Positions 43,256 through 57,903 of a stretch of 64,000 bases of DNA are shown here, piece after piece. The position numbers and the translations under genes were made by a program. Within the stretch, counting starts at the first letter, position 1. The number at the start of each line of letters is the position of its first letter. Origin of the DNA: Candidatus Enterococcus ferrettii (GTDB lineage Bacteria; Bacillota; Bacilli; Lactobacillales; Enterococcaceae); contig NZ_JAFREL010000047.1 of NCBI RefSeq assembly GCF_017377655.1, positions 1-64,000 on the forward strand, in the 5' to 3' direction. The notes under the pieces are model-generated. The model searched no databases. It was not told the DNA's origin and was given only the letters and a program-made list of their open reading frames with translations.

Positions 43256-44155
43256 ATGTTAACCGTAAGTAATTTAAGTAAGAGCTTTGGAAACTATAAA
43301 GCTCTTGAGGACTTATCTTTCACGATTGAAGATGGGAAAATTTTGGGGCTAATTGGTCAAAATGGAGCAGGAAAAACGACAACTTTCCGCCTGATTTTGG
43401 ATTTCTTAACAAATGATACCGGGACCGTGCTATGGAATGGACAGCCAATTAAAGAAAAAGATTACGATATTATTGGGTATTTACCTGAAGAACGGGGACT
43501 GTATCCCAAAGTCACAATCGAAGAACAGTTATTATTCTTTGCTTCACTACGTGGCAAAAGTCGGAAAGAAATCGCACCAAAAATCGACGAATGGATGGAA
43601 AAATTTCAAGTAAAAGGGAAAAAGTCCGACAAAGTAAAATCGTTGTCAAAAGGAAATCAGCAAAAGGTTCAATTGATTGCTACCTTAATTCATGAGCCAA
43701 AACTGGTTATCTTGGATGAACCATTTAGTGGACTCGATCCAGTTAATGCTGAGTTGTTGAAAAATGGTATTCTAGAATTGAAGAAAAAAGGTTCTTGTGT
43801 CATTTTTTCTAGTCACAATATGGATAATGTTGAGAAAATATGTGACCATCTAATTATGTTGCGGGATGGGAGAACGGTGCTAAACGGTAAAGTTAGTGAC
43901 ATCCGCGCTTCGTTCGGACGGACGAAGCTCTATCTGTCCTCACCATTAACAGAAGAACAGCTAAGTAGCTTTGATGGAATTAGAGATATTCATCAACGCG
44001 AAGATGGTAGCTTCGACTTAACTTTGGCTAATCCGGCAGTTGGGGAAAGGATATTTACTTTGGCAACTAAAGATGGTTATATCCCGATGTTTAATCAGCA
44101 ACCACCTACTCTGGAAGAAATTTTCAAATGGAAAGCAGGTGAACCAAATGAGTAA
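43256..44155 (+). CDS. ABC transporter ATP-binding protein (NatA-like)
   Basis: 299 residues. Walker A GQNGAGKTT (about 36-44), signature SLSKGNQQK, Walker B LVILDEPFSGLDP, switch His SSHNMDN; a C-terminal extension of about 80 residues is typical of drug or Na+ exporters of the NatA/CcmA type. Cytoplasmic partner of the permease that follows with 8-bp overlap. GAGGAG upstream of ATG. Confidence 0.92.
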   Translation: MLTVSNLSKSFGNYKALEDLSFTIEDGKILGLIGQNGAGKTTTFRLILDFLTNDTGTVLWNGQPIKEKDYDIIGYLPEERGLYPKVTIEEQLLFFASLRGKSRKEIAPKIDEWMEKFQVKGKKSDKVKSLSKGNQQKVQLIATLIHEPKLVILDEPFSGLDPVNAELLKNGILELKKKGSCVIFSSHNMDNVEKICDHLIMLRDGRTVLNGKVSDIRASFGRTKLYLSSPLTEEQLSSFDGIRDIHQREDGSFDLTLANPAVGERIFTLATKDGYIPMFNQQPPTLEEIFKWKAGEPNE

Positions 44156-45404
44156 ATTAGGAATTATCGTCAAAGACGTGTATAAGAAAAATGTGAAGTC
44201 AGCCGCCTTTGTTATTATGATTTTGGCACCTTTTCTTGTGATGGGCATTTTCTTTTTGGCCCAATATTTCTTTGGCGATATGACAGATATCAATAAGATT
44301 GGTGTGGTAGCCAATCAACCAGCAGTAGCTCAGCAATTTGAACAGGGTGATTCTGGGGAGTATACATTTTCTTCAATTGATAACGAAAAAGAAGCACAAA
44401 AACAATTAGAAGACGAGAAAATTGATGCCTATTTACAGCTGGATTTAAATGATGGAAATGTTTCTGGAAAATTGTATAGTACTTCGTCATTAGGGTCCTC
44501 TACTGAACTGGGGATACAACAAGTCTTGAATCAAATTCAGTCAGGTGTGCGAGCATCGAATCTTTCTCTAACAACCGAACAGGTACAAAAAGTGGTAGAA
44601 CCTGCTAAGTTTAAAGCTGCTAAAGTTAGCTTTGAGAACGGTCAGATGAAGAATGATGAAGGGGATGCAGGTGTTCAAATGATTTTGAGCTTCCTGACAA
44701 CAATTATCATGTTTGTCTTTATTATGACCTACTCATCGATTATTTCGCAGGAAATTGCTTCTGAAAAGGGAACTCGTATCATGGAAGTGTTGCTTTCGAG
44801 TATGAAAGCCAAGACGCATTATTATGGAAAGCTGTTGGGTATTTTACTTGTTGCGTTTACTCAATTAGCTATATATGGGGTAGCATTAGTTGTAGCGTAT
44901 CAGCAATTTAAAAATACTCCCATGGTCGAGTCTTTCTTGAGTAATGTATCCATCAAAAGTTTATTAGGCAAAAATATTCTTGTGATTGTCGGTTTTATGC
45001 TTGTGGGCATATTTATTTATGCTGTATTGTCCGCGCTGTGCGGATCATTAGTGAATAAAGCTGAAGATACAGCAAAAGCAATTCAGCCAGTTATGTACTT
45101 GTCCATGATTGGCTATATACTTGGATTGGTTTTGGGAGCTGCAAGTCCAAATAATATAATTATTAAAATTGCTTCCTATATTCCATTCATTTCTTCTTAC
45201 TGTATGCCATTAAGATTAGCAACGAATACTGTTCAATTTTCTGGAGCTATAGTGTCGCTAGGAATTTTGTTAGTGACTACCGTTGTATTAACGTTATTCT
45301 CAGCTCAATTGTATAAATCGAATGTCTTGGTCTACAGTGAAGGTGGGACCTTCAGCGCCTTGAAGCAATCCCTGTCAATTATGCGTAATGAACGTCGAAA
45401 ATAA
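44148..45404 (+). CDS. ABC transporter permease (NatB-like)
   Basis: 418 residues, ABC-2 type. One N-terminal membrane helix (FVIMILAPFLVMGIFFLAQYF), an extracytoplasmic domain of about 150 residues, then five to six helices (IILSFL..., LLGILLVAFTQLAIYGVALVV, ILVIVGFMLVGIFIYAVLSAL). The NatB/YhaP layout exports Na+ or small toxic molecules. ATG at 44148 overlaps the NatA-like stop; long upstream in-frame extension belongs to the ATPase gene in another frame. Confidence 0.9.
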   Translation: MSKLGIIVKDVYKKNVKSAAFVIMILAPFLVMGIFFLAQYFFGDMTDINKIGVVANQPAVAQQFEQGDSGEYTFSSIDNEKEAQKQLEDEKIDAYLQLDLNDGNVSGKLYSTSSLGSSTELGIQQVLNQIQSGVRASNLSLTTEQVQKVVEPAKFKAAKVSFENGQMKNDEGDAGVQMILSFLTTIIMFVFIMTYSSIISQEIASEKGTRIMEVLLSSMKAKTHYYGKLLGILLVAFTQLAIYGVALVVAYQQFKNTPMVESFLSNVSIKSLLGKNILVIVGFMLVGIFIYAVLSALCGSLVNKAEDTAKAIQPVMYLSMIGYILGLVLGAASPNNIIIKIASYIPFISSYCMPLRLATNTVQFSGAIVSLGILLVTTVVLTLFSAQLYKSNVLVYSEGGTFSALKQSLSIMRNERRK

Positions 45405-45470
45405 TAAACAAAATAGTTGACCTATTAGCTAAACAGTTCCAGAATGAGAAGAGAAAGAGGAGGAATGAAC

Positions 45471-46286
45471 ATGGATAAAATGAAGCAACTTGCTAACGGT
45501 ACTGAAATGCCTCGTTTAGGTTTAGGTGTGTGGCGTGTAGAAGATAATGTAGCAACGGATGCTGTAAAATGGGCAATTGAAGCTGGGTACCATTTGATCG
45601 ATACAGCCGCTATTTATAAAAATGAAGTAGGCGTTGGTAAAGGAATTAAAGAATCTGGTGTTGACCGCAAAGACTTATTTATTACTACTAAGCTTTGGAA
45701 CAGCGATCAAGGCTATGAATCGGCTCACCAGGCTTTCAATGACAGCTTAGAACGCTTGGGCTTAGACTATGTTGATTTGTATTTGATCCACTGGCCAGTT
45801 GAAGGCAAGTTCAGCGATTCTTGGCGGGCGATGGAAGAAATTTATGAGAGTGGCCGGGCAAAAGCTATCGGTGTTTCTAATTTCCATCAACACCATATTG
45901 AGGAATTAATGAAAACTGCCAAGATCAAACCAATGGTTGACCAGATTGAATTGCATCCAACCTTAACACAAGTTCCTCTTCGGGAATACTTAGCAAAAGA
46001 AGGTATTGCGATTGAAGCATGGTCACCACTAGGACAAGGGAAAATTCTAGAAAATGAAACCCTTGTATCGATTGGTAAAAAGCACGACAAATCGGCGGCA
46101 CAAGTAATTATCCGCTGGCATTTGCAAAATGATATTGTTGTTATTCCAAAATCGGTTCATGAAGATCGCATTCAACAAAACTTCAATGTGTTTGATTTTG
46201 AATTAACTGATGAAGAAATCAAACAAATTGATGAAATGAACATTGATGAACGTCTCGGTGGAGATCCAGACAATTTTGATTTTTAA
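45471..46286 (+). CDS. Aldo/keto reductase
   Basis: 271 residues. The catalytic tetrad is visible: Asp44, Tyr49 (DTAAIYKNE), Lys74 (TTKLW) and His107 (LIHWP). The NADPH-binding C-terminus IPKSVHEDRIQQN is typical. Close to glyoxal/methylglyoxal reductases and 2,5-diketogluconate reductases (YvgN type) of Firmicutes. The ATG at 45471 is 7 nt after GAGGAGG; the ATG at 45465 is too near it. Ends at a shared terminator. Confidence 0.95.
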   Translation: MDKMKQLANGTEMPRLGLGVWRVEDNVATDAVKWAIEAGYHLIDTAAIYKNEVGVGKGIKESGVDRKDLFITTKLWNSDQGYESAHQAFNDSLERLGLDYVDLYLIHWPVEGKFSDSWRAMEEIYESGRAKAIGVSNFHQHHIEELMKTAKIKPMVDQIELHPTLTQVPLREYLAKEGIAIEAWSPLGQGKILENETLVSIGKKHDKSAAQVIIRWHLQNDIVVIPKSVHEDRIQQNFNVFDFELTDEEIKQIDEMNIDERLGGDPDNFDF

Positions 46287-46297
46287 ATCGCAATTAA

Positions 46298-46333
46298 GGC
46301 TGTCAGCAATTTTGCTGACAGCCTATTCTTTTT
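46298..46333. terminator. Bidirectional terminator
   Basis: GGCTGTCAGCAA (46298-46309) and TTGCTGACAGCC (46312-46323), with a T-rich tail on the plus side. Serves the reductase and the convergent permease. Confidence 0.88.
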
Positions 46334-47606
46334 ATTCATAACGCAAAGCATTGATTGGATCTAAGCGTGCTGCTCGATTTGCTGGGAAAGTCCCGGCCAG
46401 AAAGGCAATCAGCATAATAACTAAAATAATAATTACCATACTTGGTACGGAAAATTGAATCAAAGTAAAGCCAGTTAAGCCATCTAGGAAAGTACTGACA
46501 GCCAACTCATTCAGAAAATGTCCTGCGGTTACAGCGCCACCGATGCCTAATAGGCCACCCCAAAAACCAATTAGTAAAGCTTCAATACTAAAGGTTAAAA
46601 ATACTTTGAAGCCGCTCATTCCCATGGCTTTCATCAAGCCGATTTCTCGGGTTCGATCTTGGACAGACATATACAAGGTGTTAATAATTCCAAAGCTTGC
46701 TGCCAGCAAGGCGATTGCACCGAACATAGTGAGAACACCAGTAATTGCATTAACAACTTGACGGATCATTCCAATCTCATCTTCAACAGTCATTGATCCA
46801 TACCCTTTATCCTCTAGTTGATCTTTTAGAGCTGTTATTTGTTTATCAGACAGGTTTTTCTTCATGGTTGCAAAAGACATGGTGTAGTTATTCTTCATTG
46901 AATCTGGTAAACCTTCTTCGTTAGTCGCAACAATCTTGTCAGATAAGGCTTTACTAGTGATGGATTGTCCTTGTTGGACCAAGCTAACGTTTCGTACACC
47001 GACAATCGTTGCTTCAATCAATTCCTGTTTTCCAGTTGCTTGACTGCTAACAGCAAGTGTCACTTTTTTGTTCAAAGCATCTTTAGCTGAAGAAAATCCT
47101 AAAGCTTTAACAAATTCAGGGGCCAAATTAATCTCATAATCGTTGGCATTTGCACTAACCTGTCGACCAGCCTCTAAATCAATATGAATGTCTGATTGGC
47201 TGGCAGCTGAAAAAACCAGTCTCTTGTCATTAGGGCCTTGCACATAATCAGTCGCTAGAAAATGAAAGGGTTCGACTTTACTAATATTCGACATGCCACG
47301 AATTGTTGTCATATCTTTATCGGTCATATAATCGCCATCGCTGTTGCTAGTTCCCTCGGGGTTGTATTCCTGAGGTTCATTATTTGGCATGCCCATTGAT
47401 TGAGTACTGGGTGAGATCATCAGTTGATCTTCACCACCAACACCATTAATTTGTTTATCAATATAGTCATTAACTCCGGCATTTACGCCACTAGTGAGGG
47501 AAATGGTGAAAGCACCAATGAAAATAGCGACGATCGTAAGTATCGTTCGCCCCTTATTGCGCCACAAGTTTGAGCTGGCTGATTGGATAATGTCAAATAA
47601 TTTCAT
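46332..47606 (-). CDS. MacB/FtsX-type ABC permease
   Basis: 424 residues. N-terminal helix (GRTILTIVAIFIGAFTISLTSGV), a large extracytoplasmic MacB-like domain (about 45-280; GEDQLMISPS, ATIVGVRNVSLVQQ), then three helices with the FtsX core (TREIGLMKAMGMSGFKVFLTF, FLAGTFPANRAARLDPINALRYE). Such mechanotransmission transporters export peptides or act in stress response. The ATG at 47606 follows GGGGAGG; the start at 47624 overlaps the ATPase end. Transcribed downstream of its ATPase. Confidence 0.92.
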   Translation of the reverse strand: MKLFDIIQSASSNLWRNKGRTILTIVAIFIGAFTISLTSGVNAGVNDYIDKQINGVGGEDQLMISPSTQSMGMPNNEPQEYNPEGTSNSDGDYMTDKDMTTIRGMSNISKVEPFHFLATDYVQGPNDKRLVFSAASQSDIHIDLEAGRQVSANANDYEINLAPEFVKALGFSSAKDALNKKVTLAVSSQATGKQELIEATIVGVRNVSLVQQGQSITSKALSDKIVATNEEGLPDSMKNNYTMSFATMKKNLSDKQITALKDQLEDKGYGSMTVEDEIGMIRQVVNAITGVLTMFGAIALLAASFGIINTLYMSVQDRTREIGLMKAMGMSGFKVFLTFSIEALLIGFWGGLLGIGGAVTAGHFLNELAVSTFLDGLTGFTLIQFSVPSMVIIILVIMLIAFLAGTFPANRAARLDPINALRYE

Positions 47607-47607
47607 G

Positions 47608-48288
47608 TTAAGATGCCTCCCCAACGATCAGGCCATCTTTAATATGAATTTGGCGATCGCACCTCGTTGCTAGTTCCGAATCATGGGTGACAATAATCAA
47701 GGTAATATTTTTGTCTCGATTTAAATTGAATAGTAATTCTTCAATCTTTTCCCCTGTCGTCGAATCTAAATTCCCAGTAGGCTCATCTGCAAAGATGATT
47801 TCAGGCTGGTTAACCAAAGCACGAGCAATACAAACGCGCTGCTTTTGTCCACCAGACAGATCGTTCGCCTTATTATTACATTTATCCGCCAAATCAACAG
47901 CTTTCAAAGCATCCATGGCCATTTGCTTTCGTTGCCGAGTATTTATACCAGCAATTTTTAAAGGAAGCAGTACATTTGCCAGCACTGTGTCCTTGGGATT
48001 CATAAAGAATTGCTGAAAGACAAATCCATAGGTTTGATTTCGCATTGTGTTAAGAGCAGATTTTTTCATTTTGTTAGGATCTTGATCAACTAAGAAAATA
48101 TCTCCCGAAGTTGGATGATCCAATAAGGCTAAAATATGCATTAAGGTAGATTTTCCAGACCCGCTTTTTCCGACAATCGCGACCGACTCGCCTTTCTCTA
48201 TACTAAAACTAACCCCTTTTAAAGCATGAAACGCTGATTCTCCTGAACCATATGTTTTTTTTACATTTACTGCTTCAATAACCTTCAA
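47608..48288 (-). CDS. MacB-type ABC ATP-binding protein (LolD-like)
   Basis: 226 residues: Walker A GKSGSGKST, Q-loop FVFQQFF, signature LSGGQKQR, Walker B IIFADEPTGNLDS and THDSE. The TTG at 48288 is 7 nt after AAGGAGG and gives the normal start K-V-I-E-A-V-N-V-K-K; the longer upstream start at 48339 lacks support. Two-gene operon with the permease. Confidence 0.93.
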   Translation of the reverse strand: MKVIEAVNVKKTYGSGESAFHALKGVSFSIEKGESVAIVGKSGSGKSTLMHILALLDHPTSGDIFLVDQDPNKMKKSALNTMRNQTYGFVFQQFFMNPKDTVLANVLLPLKIAGINTRQRKQMAMDALKAVDLADKCNNKANDLSGGQKQRVCIARALVNQPEIIFADEPTGNLDSTTGEKIEELLFNLNRDKNITLIIVTHDSELATRCDRQIHIKDGLIVGEAS

Positions 48289-48400
48289 TCCATTTCCTCC
48301 TTTTATTTCATAACAATAGTTATAAAAAGATTTTCCCATAGTGAAGAGGAAATAGAATGGGACAAAAGTTGTATCTTTTTCTCGGTCTTAAAAAGGAAGA

Positions 48401-48424
48401 CGCCAGCTGGTTAATCAGCTGGCG
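48401..48424 (-). terminator. Terminator of the GATase-like gene
   Basis: CGCCAGCTG (48401-48409) and CAGCTGGCG (48416-48424) with a 6-nt loop; the plus-strand AAAAAGGAAGA before it provides the U-rich tail on the minus strand. Confidence 0.82.
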
Positions 48425-48432
48425 CCCTCTGT

Positions 48433-49158
48433 TTATTCAAAAGATTGAACAAAGTAATCAAACAAACCTTGCTCTTTTGGATCAGTGGTATGTGTTAGTT
48501 CCGGATGCCATTGAACACCTAAAATTTTAGTGTTTGCTTCGCGACTTTCCACTGCTTCAATGATTTGATCCTCCGACCAAGCAATTGGAACTAAGCTTTC
48601 AGCTAAACGATCAATTGCTTGATGATGGTAGGAATTTACTTGAGCCTTTTCACCAAAGAGCGTTGCCAGACAAGAATCTCCTTTAACTGTGATGGAGTGT
48701 AAAGCAAAGGCAGGAGGAGTTGGATACATATCATGCTTCACTTGCCAGTCAGTGTATTCTGAAAGATCCTGATACAACGTACCACCTAAAGCAACGTTCA
48801 CTAATTGAAAACCGCGACAAATTGCAAAAATAGGTTTGCCTTGTTTAATAGCTTCTTTAATCAAAGCAGTTTCAAAGCTATCCCGTTCAATACTGGTGAC
48901 ACCTAGTTTTGGACGAGGTTCTTGCTCATATAAACAAGGACTTACATCCTGTCCGCCAGGAAGTAACAGCTTATCAATTTTTTCAACATAATCAGCGGCG
49001 AATTCTGGACTTCCAATTGGCATTAAGAGAGGCAAACCGCCTGCCTGATGAATCCCGTCAACAAAGCCCTGTGGACTATATGTAAATGGTTGATTAAAAA
49101 AATCTTGATTACTTAAATAATGTTTATTGGCAGCAATACCAACGATTGGTTTGATCAT
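48433..49158 (-). CDS. Class I glutamine amidotransferase-like hydrolase (PuuD family)
   Basis: 241 residues. Peptidase C26 fold with nucleophile Cys114 (FAICRGFQ) and the His218/Glu220 pair (WHPE), as in gamma-glutamyl-gamma-aminobutyrate hydrolase PuuD and related enzymes. Likely cleaves gamma-glutamyl compounds. The rest of the putrescine pathway is not nearby, so the substrate is uncertain. ATG at 49158 follows AAGGAG. Confidence 0.9.
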   Translation of the reverse strand: MIKPIVGIAANKHYLSNQDFFNQPFTYSPQGFVDGIHQAGGLPLLMPIGSPEFAADYVEKIDKLLLPGGQDVSPCLYEQEPRPKLGVTSIERDSFETALIKEAIKQGKPIFAICRGFQLVNVALGGTLYQDLSEYTDWQVKHDMYPTPPAFALHSITVKGDSCLATLFGEKAQVNSYHHQAIDRLAESLVPIAWSEDQIIEAVESREANTKILGVQWHPELTHTTDPKEQGLFDYFVQSFE

Positions 49159-49263
49159 ACATGCAACTCCTTTTTTGTAATAATTAATTCTTAACATAAC
49201 CATAAATGGAAAGCAAGAAATCGACTTTCTTTTTAGAACTGACTTTTACTCAATCTGAATTTC

Positions 49264-49272
49264 TGGTATACT
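49264..49272 (+). promoter_or_regulatory. Candidate ntp operon promoter
   Basis: TGGTATACT (49264-49272) is an extended -10 about 120 nt before ntpF. The -35 region is weak. The leader between holds inverted sequences (CTTCAAGG repeated near 49307 and 49323), which may fold. Confidence 0.5.
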
Positions 49273-49393
49273 GGGCATTGTATATTTTTTAAATGGTTGG
49301 GCGCAAGCTTCAAGGATCTGTTCTTCAAGGGGTGAGAAGAACTCTTTGGATGTTTGTGCCCATTTTTTGTTTTGAATTAAAGGAGGAGTTTGA

Positions 49394-49703
49394 ATGTTAG
49401 AGGCTTTGCAGCGAATTAAAGAAGCTGAGACGAAGAATGAACAATTGAAGCAAGACTTGCAGGAAAGGCTGCAGCGTGAAGAAAACGAAAAACGCCAGAT
49501 TGTTCAAGAAAAGAAAAAAGAGCTTCAAAGTGAATCTGCCAAAATCATTACTGAACGTGAAGACTCTTTACGTGTACAGTTGGAGCAAGAAAATGCAGCC
49601 TTAAAAAAGGATGCTGCTGCAGCAAAAGAGCAAATGCAGGCAAACTATGAGCGCTTGAAAGAAACCGCCATGCAAAAAATTATCGAAAGGGTGATTGCAC
49701 AGT

Positions 49704-49717
<14 letters not shown>
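49394..49717 (+). CDS. ntpF: V-type ATPase subunit NtpF (peripheral stalk)
   Basis: 107 residues, nearly all coiled coil rich in Glu, Lys and Gln (KQDLQERLQREENEKRQIVQEK). It pairs with the E subunit in the peripheral stalk that holds A3B3 against the membrane sector. First gene of the ntp operon, matching the E. hirae gene order. AAGGAGGAG precedes the ATG. It overlaps ntpI by 14 bp. Confidence 0.9.
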
Positions 49718-52165
<2,448 letters not shown>

Positions 52166-52178
52166 GGAGTCGTTGACT

Positions 52179-52766
52179 ATGGAAGCAATTGAAAAAATCA
52201 TTCAGCAACTGGATGAGCAAGCTGCGGCTGAACGACAAACGTTAGAAGCAAATGAACAGCAACGAATTGAACAAGAGTATCAAGCGAGTTTAACAGAAAT
52301 AAAAATGGATCATGAGAAACGTCTGGAAAAAAGTTTGAAGACGTTGAATCAAAAATATAAACAACAAGCGAACCGTCAGCAAGTCGAAACAAAACAGGCT
52401 ATTTTGAATCAGAAGCAAACCTTTTTGGAGCTTCTATTTGAAGATGCAATTGAAGCAATGGAGCAATGGGACGTAGAAAAACAGCAGACATTTGGCCAGC
52501 AAGCACTAGTTAACTTAGCTGGAATTGACGGAAAGGTACTATTTATCTGCGGTGAGAAATCACAGGCTGCTTTTTCTAAGGATTGGATTGCTGAACAGAA
52601 TAAAGTCTTGCCCTTTCAGCTGGTTGTAAGTGATGATTTACTAAAGAATCAAGCTGGATTTGTCATTAATGATCATGGCGTGCAATATAACTTCTTGTTC
52701 CGCACTCTAGTGCAGGATATTCAATCTGAGATGAGTTATGAACTGGCACAGGAATTTTTCGCATAG
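52179..52766 (+). CDS. ntpE: V-type ATPase subunit E (peripheral stalk)
   Basis: 195 residues. N-terminal half coiled coil (QLDEQAAAERQTLEANEQQRIEQEY), C-terminal globular part (FQLVVSDDLLKNQAGFVINDHG). Pairs with NtpF. The ATG at 52179 lies 9 nt after AAGGAG; the in-frame TTG at 52173 is too close. Confidence 0.93.
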   Translation: MEAIEKIIQQLDEQAAAERQTLEANEQQRIEQEYQASLTEIKMDHEKRLEKSLKTLNQKYKQQANRQQVETKQAILNQKQTFLELLFEDAIEAMEQWDVEKQQTFGQQALVNLAGIDGKVLFICGEKSQAAFSKDWIAEQNKVLPFQLVVSDDLLKNQAGFVINDHGVQYNFLFRTLVQDIQSEMSYELAQEFFA

Positions 52767-52776
52767 GGGGATTTAG

Positions 52777-53772
52777 ATGAAACCATATAGTTATCATGAG
52801 TTAAATCCGCTGATTCGTTTAAAAGAAATGGAATTGATTCCTACTGAGTTAATGGAACGTATGATTCAAGCCAAAAATATTCAAGAAGTAGGCGAATTGT
52901 TGAAAACGACAGTTTACGCTGAATACATCAATGATAATTTCGAAGATAACTTTGAAGCGGGTTTGGCTAATGAGCAACGTAAACTGATTGAAGAATTAGT
53001 AGTTATTGCACCTGAACCAAAAATTGTTTGGGCGTATACGATGCGTTTTACCTTCCATAATCTAAAGGCGATGACCAAAGCCGAGCTACTGGATGAAAAT
53101 TTTGATGATTTATATATTTATGATGGCTTCTATTCATTGGATCAGATCAAAAGTGCTGTAAAGACTGGTACAGCCAGTGAAATGCCGGCAGCTATTTTAG
53201 CAAGTGTGCAAGAGGTTAAAGAGCATTTTGCTGAATCTAACAGCCTGCAGGGGATTGATATTATTTTTGATCGGGATTATCTACGGTGCATGCGTTCGCT
53301 AGGAGAAGAATTGAATTCGATGGATTTGTTGAATGAAATCATCAGCTTTATTGATTTTACTAATATTGTTATGACTGGTCGTGGAATTAAACAAAAGCGC
53401 AGTAAAGGTTTTATGTCTACGGTTCTTTCAAGTCAAGGAAGCATTCCTAAAGAGGATTTGCTGGATGTAATCGAAGAATCTATGGGGCGTTTTACAGAGT
53501 TTCTACTTACGACAGACTATACGGAGGTCATTGCGCCTTTGGTTCAAGATGGAACAATTGATTTGGCTCAATTAGAGAAAATTCGCGATAATTATTTAAC
53601 ACGACGCTTCGATCTGGCACAGGTGCAGGCCTTTGGTCCATTACCGCTATTAGCTTTGTTGAATGCTAAAGAAGTTGAGATCAAAAATTTGCGTTTGGTT
53701 ATAGTAGGAAAGAGCGTTGGGATTTCTGAAGAACACCTAAGAGAGAGGATGAGAGAGACTTATGACGCATAA
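52777..53772 (+). CDS. ntpC: V-type ATPase subunit C (d-type, central stalk socket)
   Basis: 331 residues, all-helical, linking the DF rotor shaft to the K ring. Begins [20 protein letters not shown]; ends with [19 protein letters not shown], the conserved C-terminal signature of the d/C subunit. Overlaps ntpG by 11 bp. Confidence 0.94.
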   Translation: MKPYSYHELNPLIRLKEMELIPTELMERMIQAKNIQEVGELLKTTVYAEYINDNFEDNFEAGLANEQRKLIEELVVIAPEPKIVWAYTMRFTFHNLKAMTKAELLDENFDDLYIYDGFYSLDQIKSAVKTGTASEMPAAILASVQEVKEHFAESNSLQGIDIIFDRDYLRCMRSLGEELNSMDLLNEIISFIDFTNIVMTGRGIKQKRSKGFMSTVLSSQGSIPKEDLLDVIEESMGRFTEFLLTTDYTEVIAPLVQDGTIDLAQLEKIRDNYLTRRFDLAQVQAFGPLPLLALLNAKEVEIKNLRLVIVGKSVGISEEHLRERMRETYDA

Positions 53773-54073
53773 AATTGGTGCGATCGGAGATAAGGATTCT
53801 GTCCTTCCTTTTAAACTCTTTAATTTCGATGTTCGAGTAACGAAGCAGGCGAACGAAATTCGTCGAATCATTGAAGAAATGGCTCGTGAAAAGTACGGCG
53901 TTATCTACATTACCGAGCAATACGCACAGCTTGTTCCAGATACAATTAAGCGATATGAAGAAGCGCTCATTCCGGCAATTGTCCTGATTCCTAACCATCA
54001 AGGGACATTGGGTATTGGCAAGCAAATGATTCAAGATCAGGTAGAACGAGCAGTTGGACAGAATATTTTATAA
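53762..54073 (+). CDS. ntpG: V-type ATPase subunit F (NtpG)
   Basis: 103 residues, Rossmann-like F subunit of the central stalk ([50 protein letters not shown]). In E. hirae nomenclature the F-type subunit is ntpG. Binding to NtpD strengthens the rotor shaft. Starts inside the ntpC end. Confidence 0.94.
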   Translation: MTHKIGAIGDKDSVLPFKLFNFDVRVTKQANEIRRIIEEMAREKYGVIYITEQYAQLVPDTIKRYEEALIPAIVLIPNHQGTLGIGKQMIQDQVERAVGQNIL

Positions 54074-54086
54074 AGGAGCAATCAAT

Positions 54087-57237
<3,151 letters not shown>

Positions 57238-57245
57238 TCTGATTC

Positions 57246-57878
57246 ATGGCAAAATTAAATGTTAATCCAACTCGAATGGAGCTTACTCGTTTAAAAAAAC
57301 AGTTGACAACAGCTGCTAGGGGACACAAACTCTTAAAAGACAAACAAGATGAATTGATGCGCCGATTTATTTTACTGATTAAGAAGAACGATATTCTTCG
57401 CTCGGAAGTTGAAGAGGAGCTGCAATCAGCAATGGGTGCCTTTGTTCTAGCAGATGCCATGCTTAACGATAAATATATTGACGAACTATTGGCTGTACCA
57501 AAGGAAAAAGTTGATTTGGATGTGATCGAAAAAGACGTCATGAGCGTAAAGGTGCCCGTGATGAATTTCCAACATGACACTAATTTATCCGAAGACCCTT
57601 TGGAGTATGGATTCTTGAATTCAAATGAAGAATTGGATCAGTCAATTGATCGTTTTACAGGCATTTTGCCGAAGCTTTTGGAGTTGACCGAGATTGAAAA
57701 AACTTGTCAGTTAATGGCAAAGGAGATCGAGAAGACGCGTCGACGAGTGAATGCTTTAGAGTATATGACTATTCCTCAATTGGAAGAGACCATCTACTTT
57801 ATTAAGATGAAATTGGAAGAAAACGAACGTGCGGAAGTGACTCGCATGATTAAGGTAAAAAATATGGGTGCCACCTAG
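57246..57878 (+). CDS. ntpD: V-type ATPase subunit D (rotor shaft)
   Basis: 210 residues, long antiparallel coiled coil ([49 protein letters not shown]) that rotates in A3B3. Its stop codon is part of a terminator hairpin. The small ntpH reading frame reported after D in E. hirae is not seen here. Confidence 0.95.
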   Translation: MAKLNVNPTRMELTRLKKQLTTAARGHKLLKDKQDELMRRFILLIKKNDILRSEVEEELQSAMGAFVLADAMLNDKYIDELLAVPKEKVDLDVIEKDVMSVKVPVMNFQHDTNLSEDPLEYGFLNSNEELDQSIDRFTGILPKLLELTEIEKTCQLMAKEIEKTRRRVNALEYMTIPQLEETIYFIKMKLEENERAEVTRMIKVKNMGAT

Positions 57879-57892
57879 TGGTGCCCTTTTTT
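57866..57892 (+). terminator. Terminator/attenuator between ntpD and ntpJ
   Basis: GGGTGCCAC (57866-57874) pairs with GTGGTGCCC (57878-57886) using two wobble pairs and a 3-nt loop, followed by six T. It contains the ntpD stop and should reduce read-through into ntpJ. Confidence 0.8.
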
Positions 57893-57903
57893 AGGAAGAA
57901 ATC

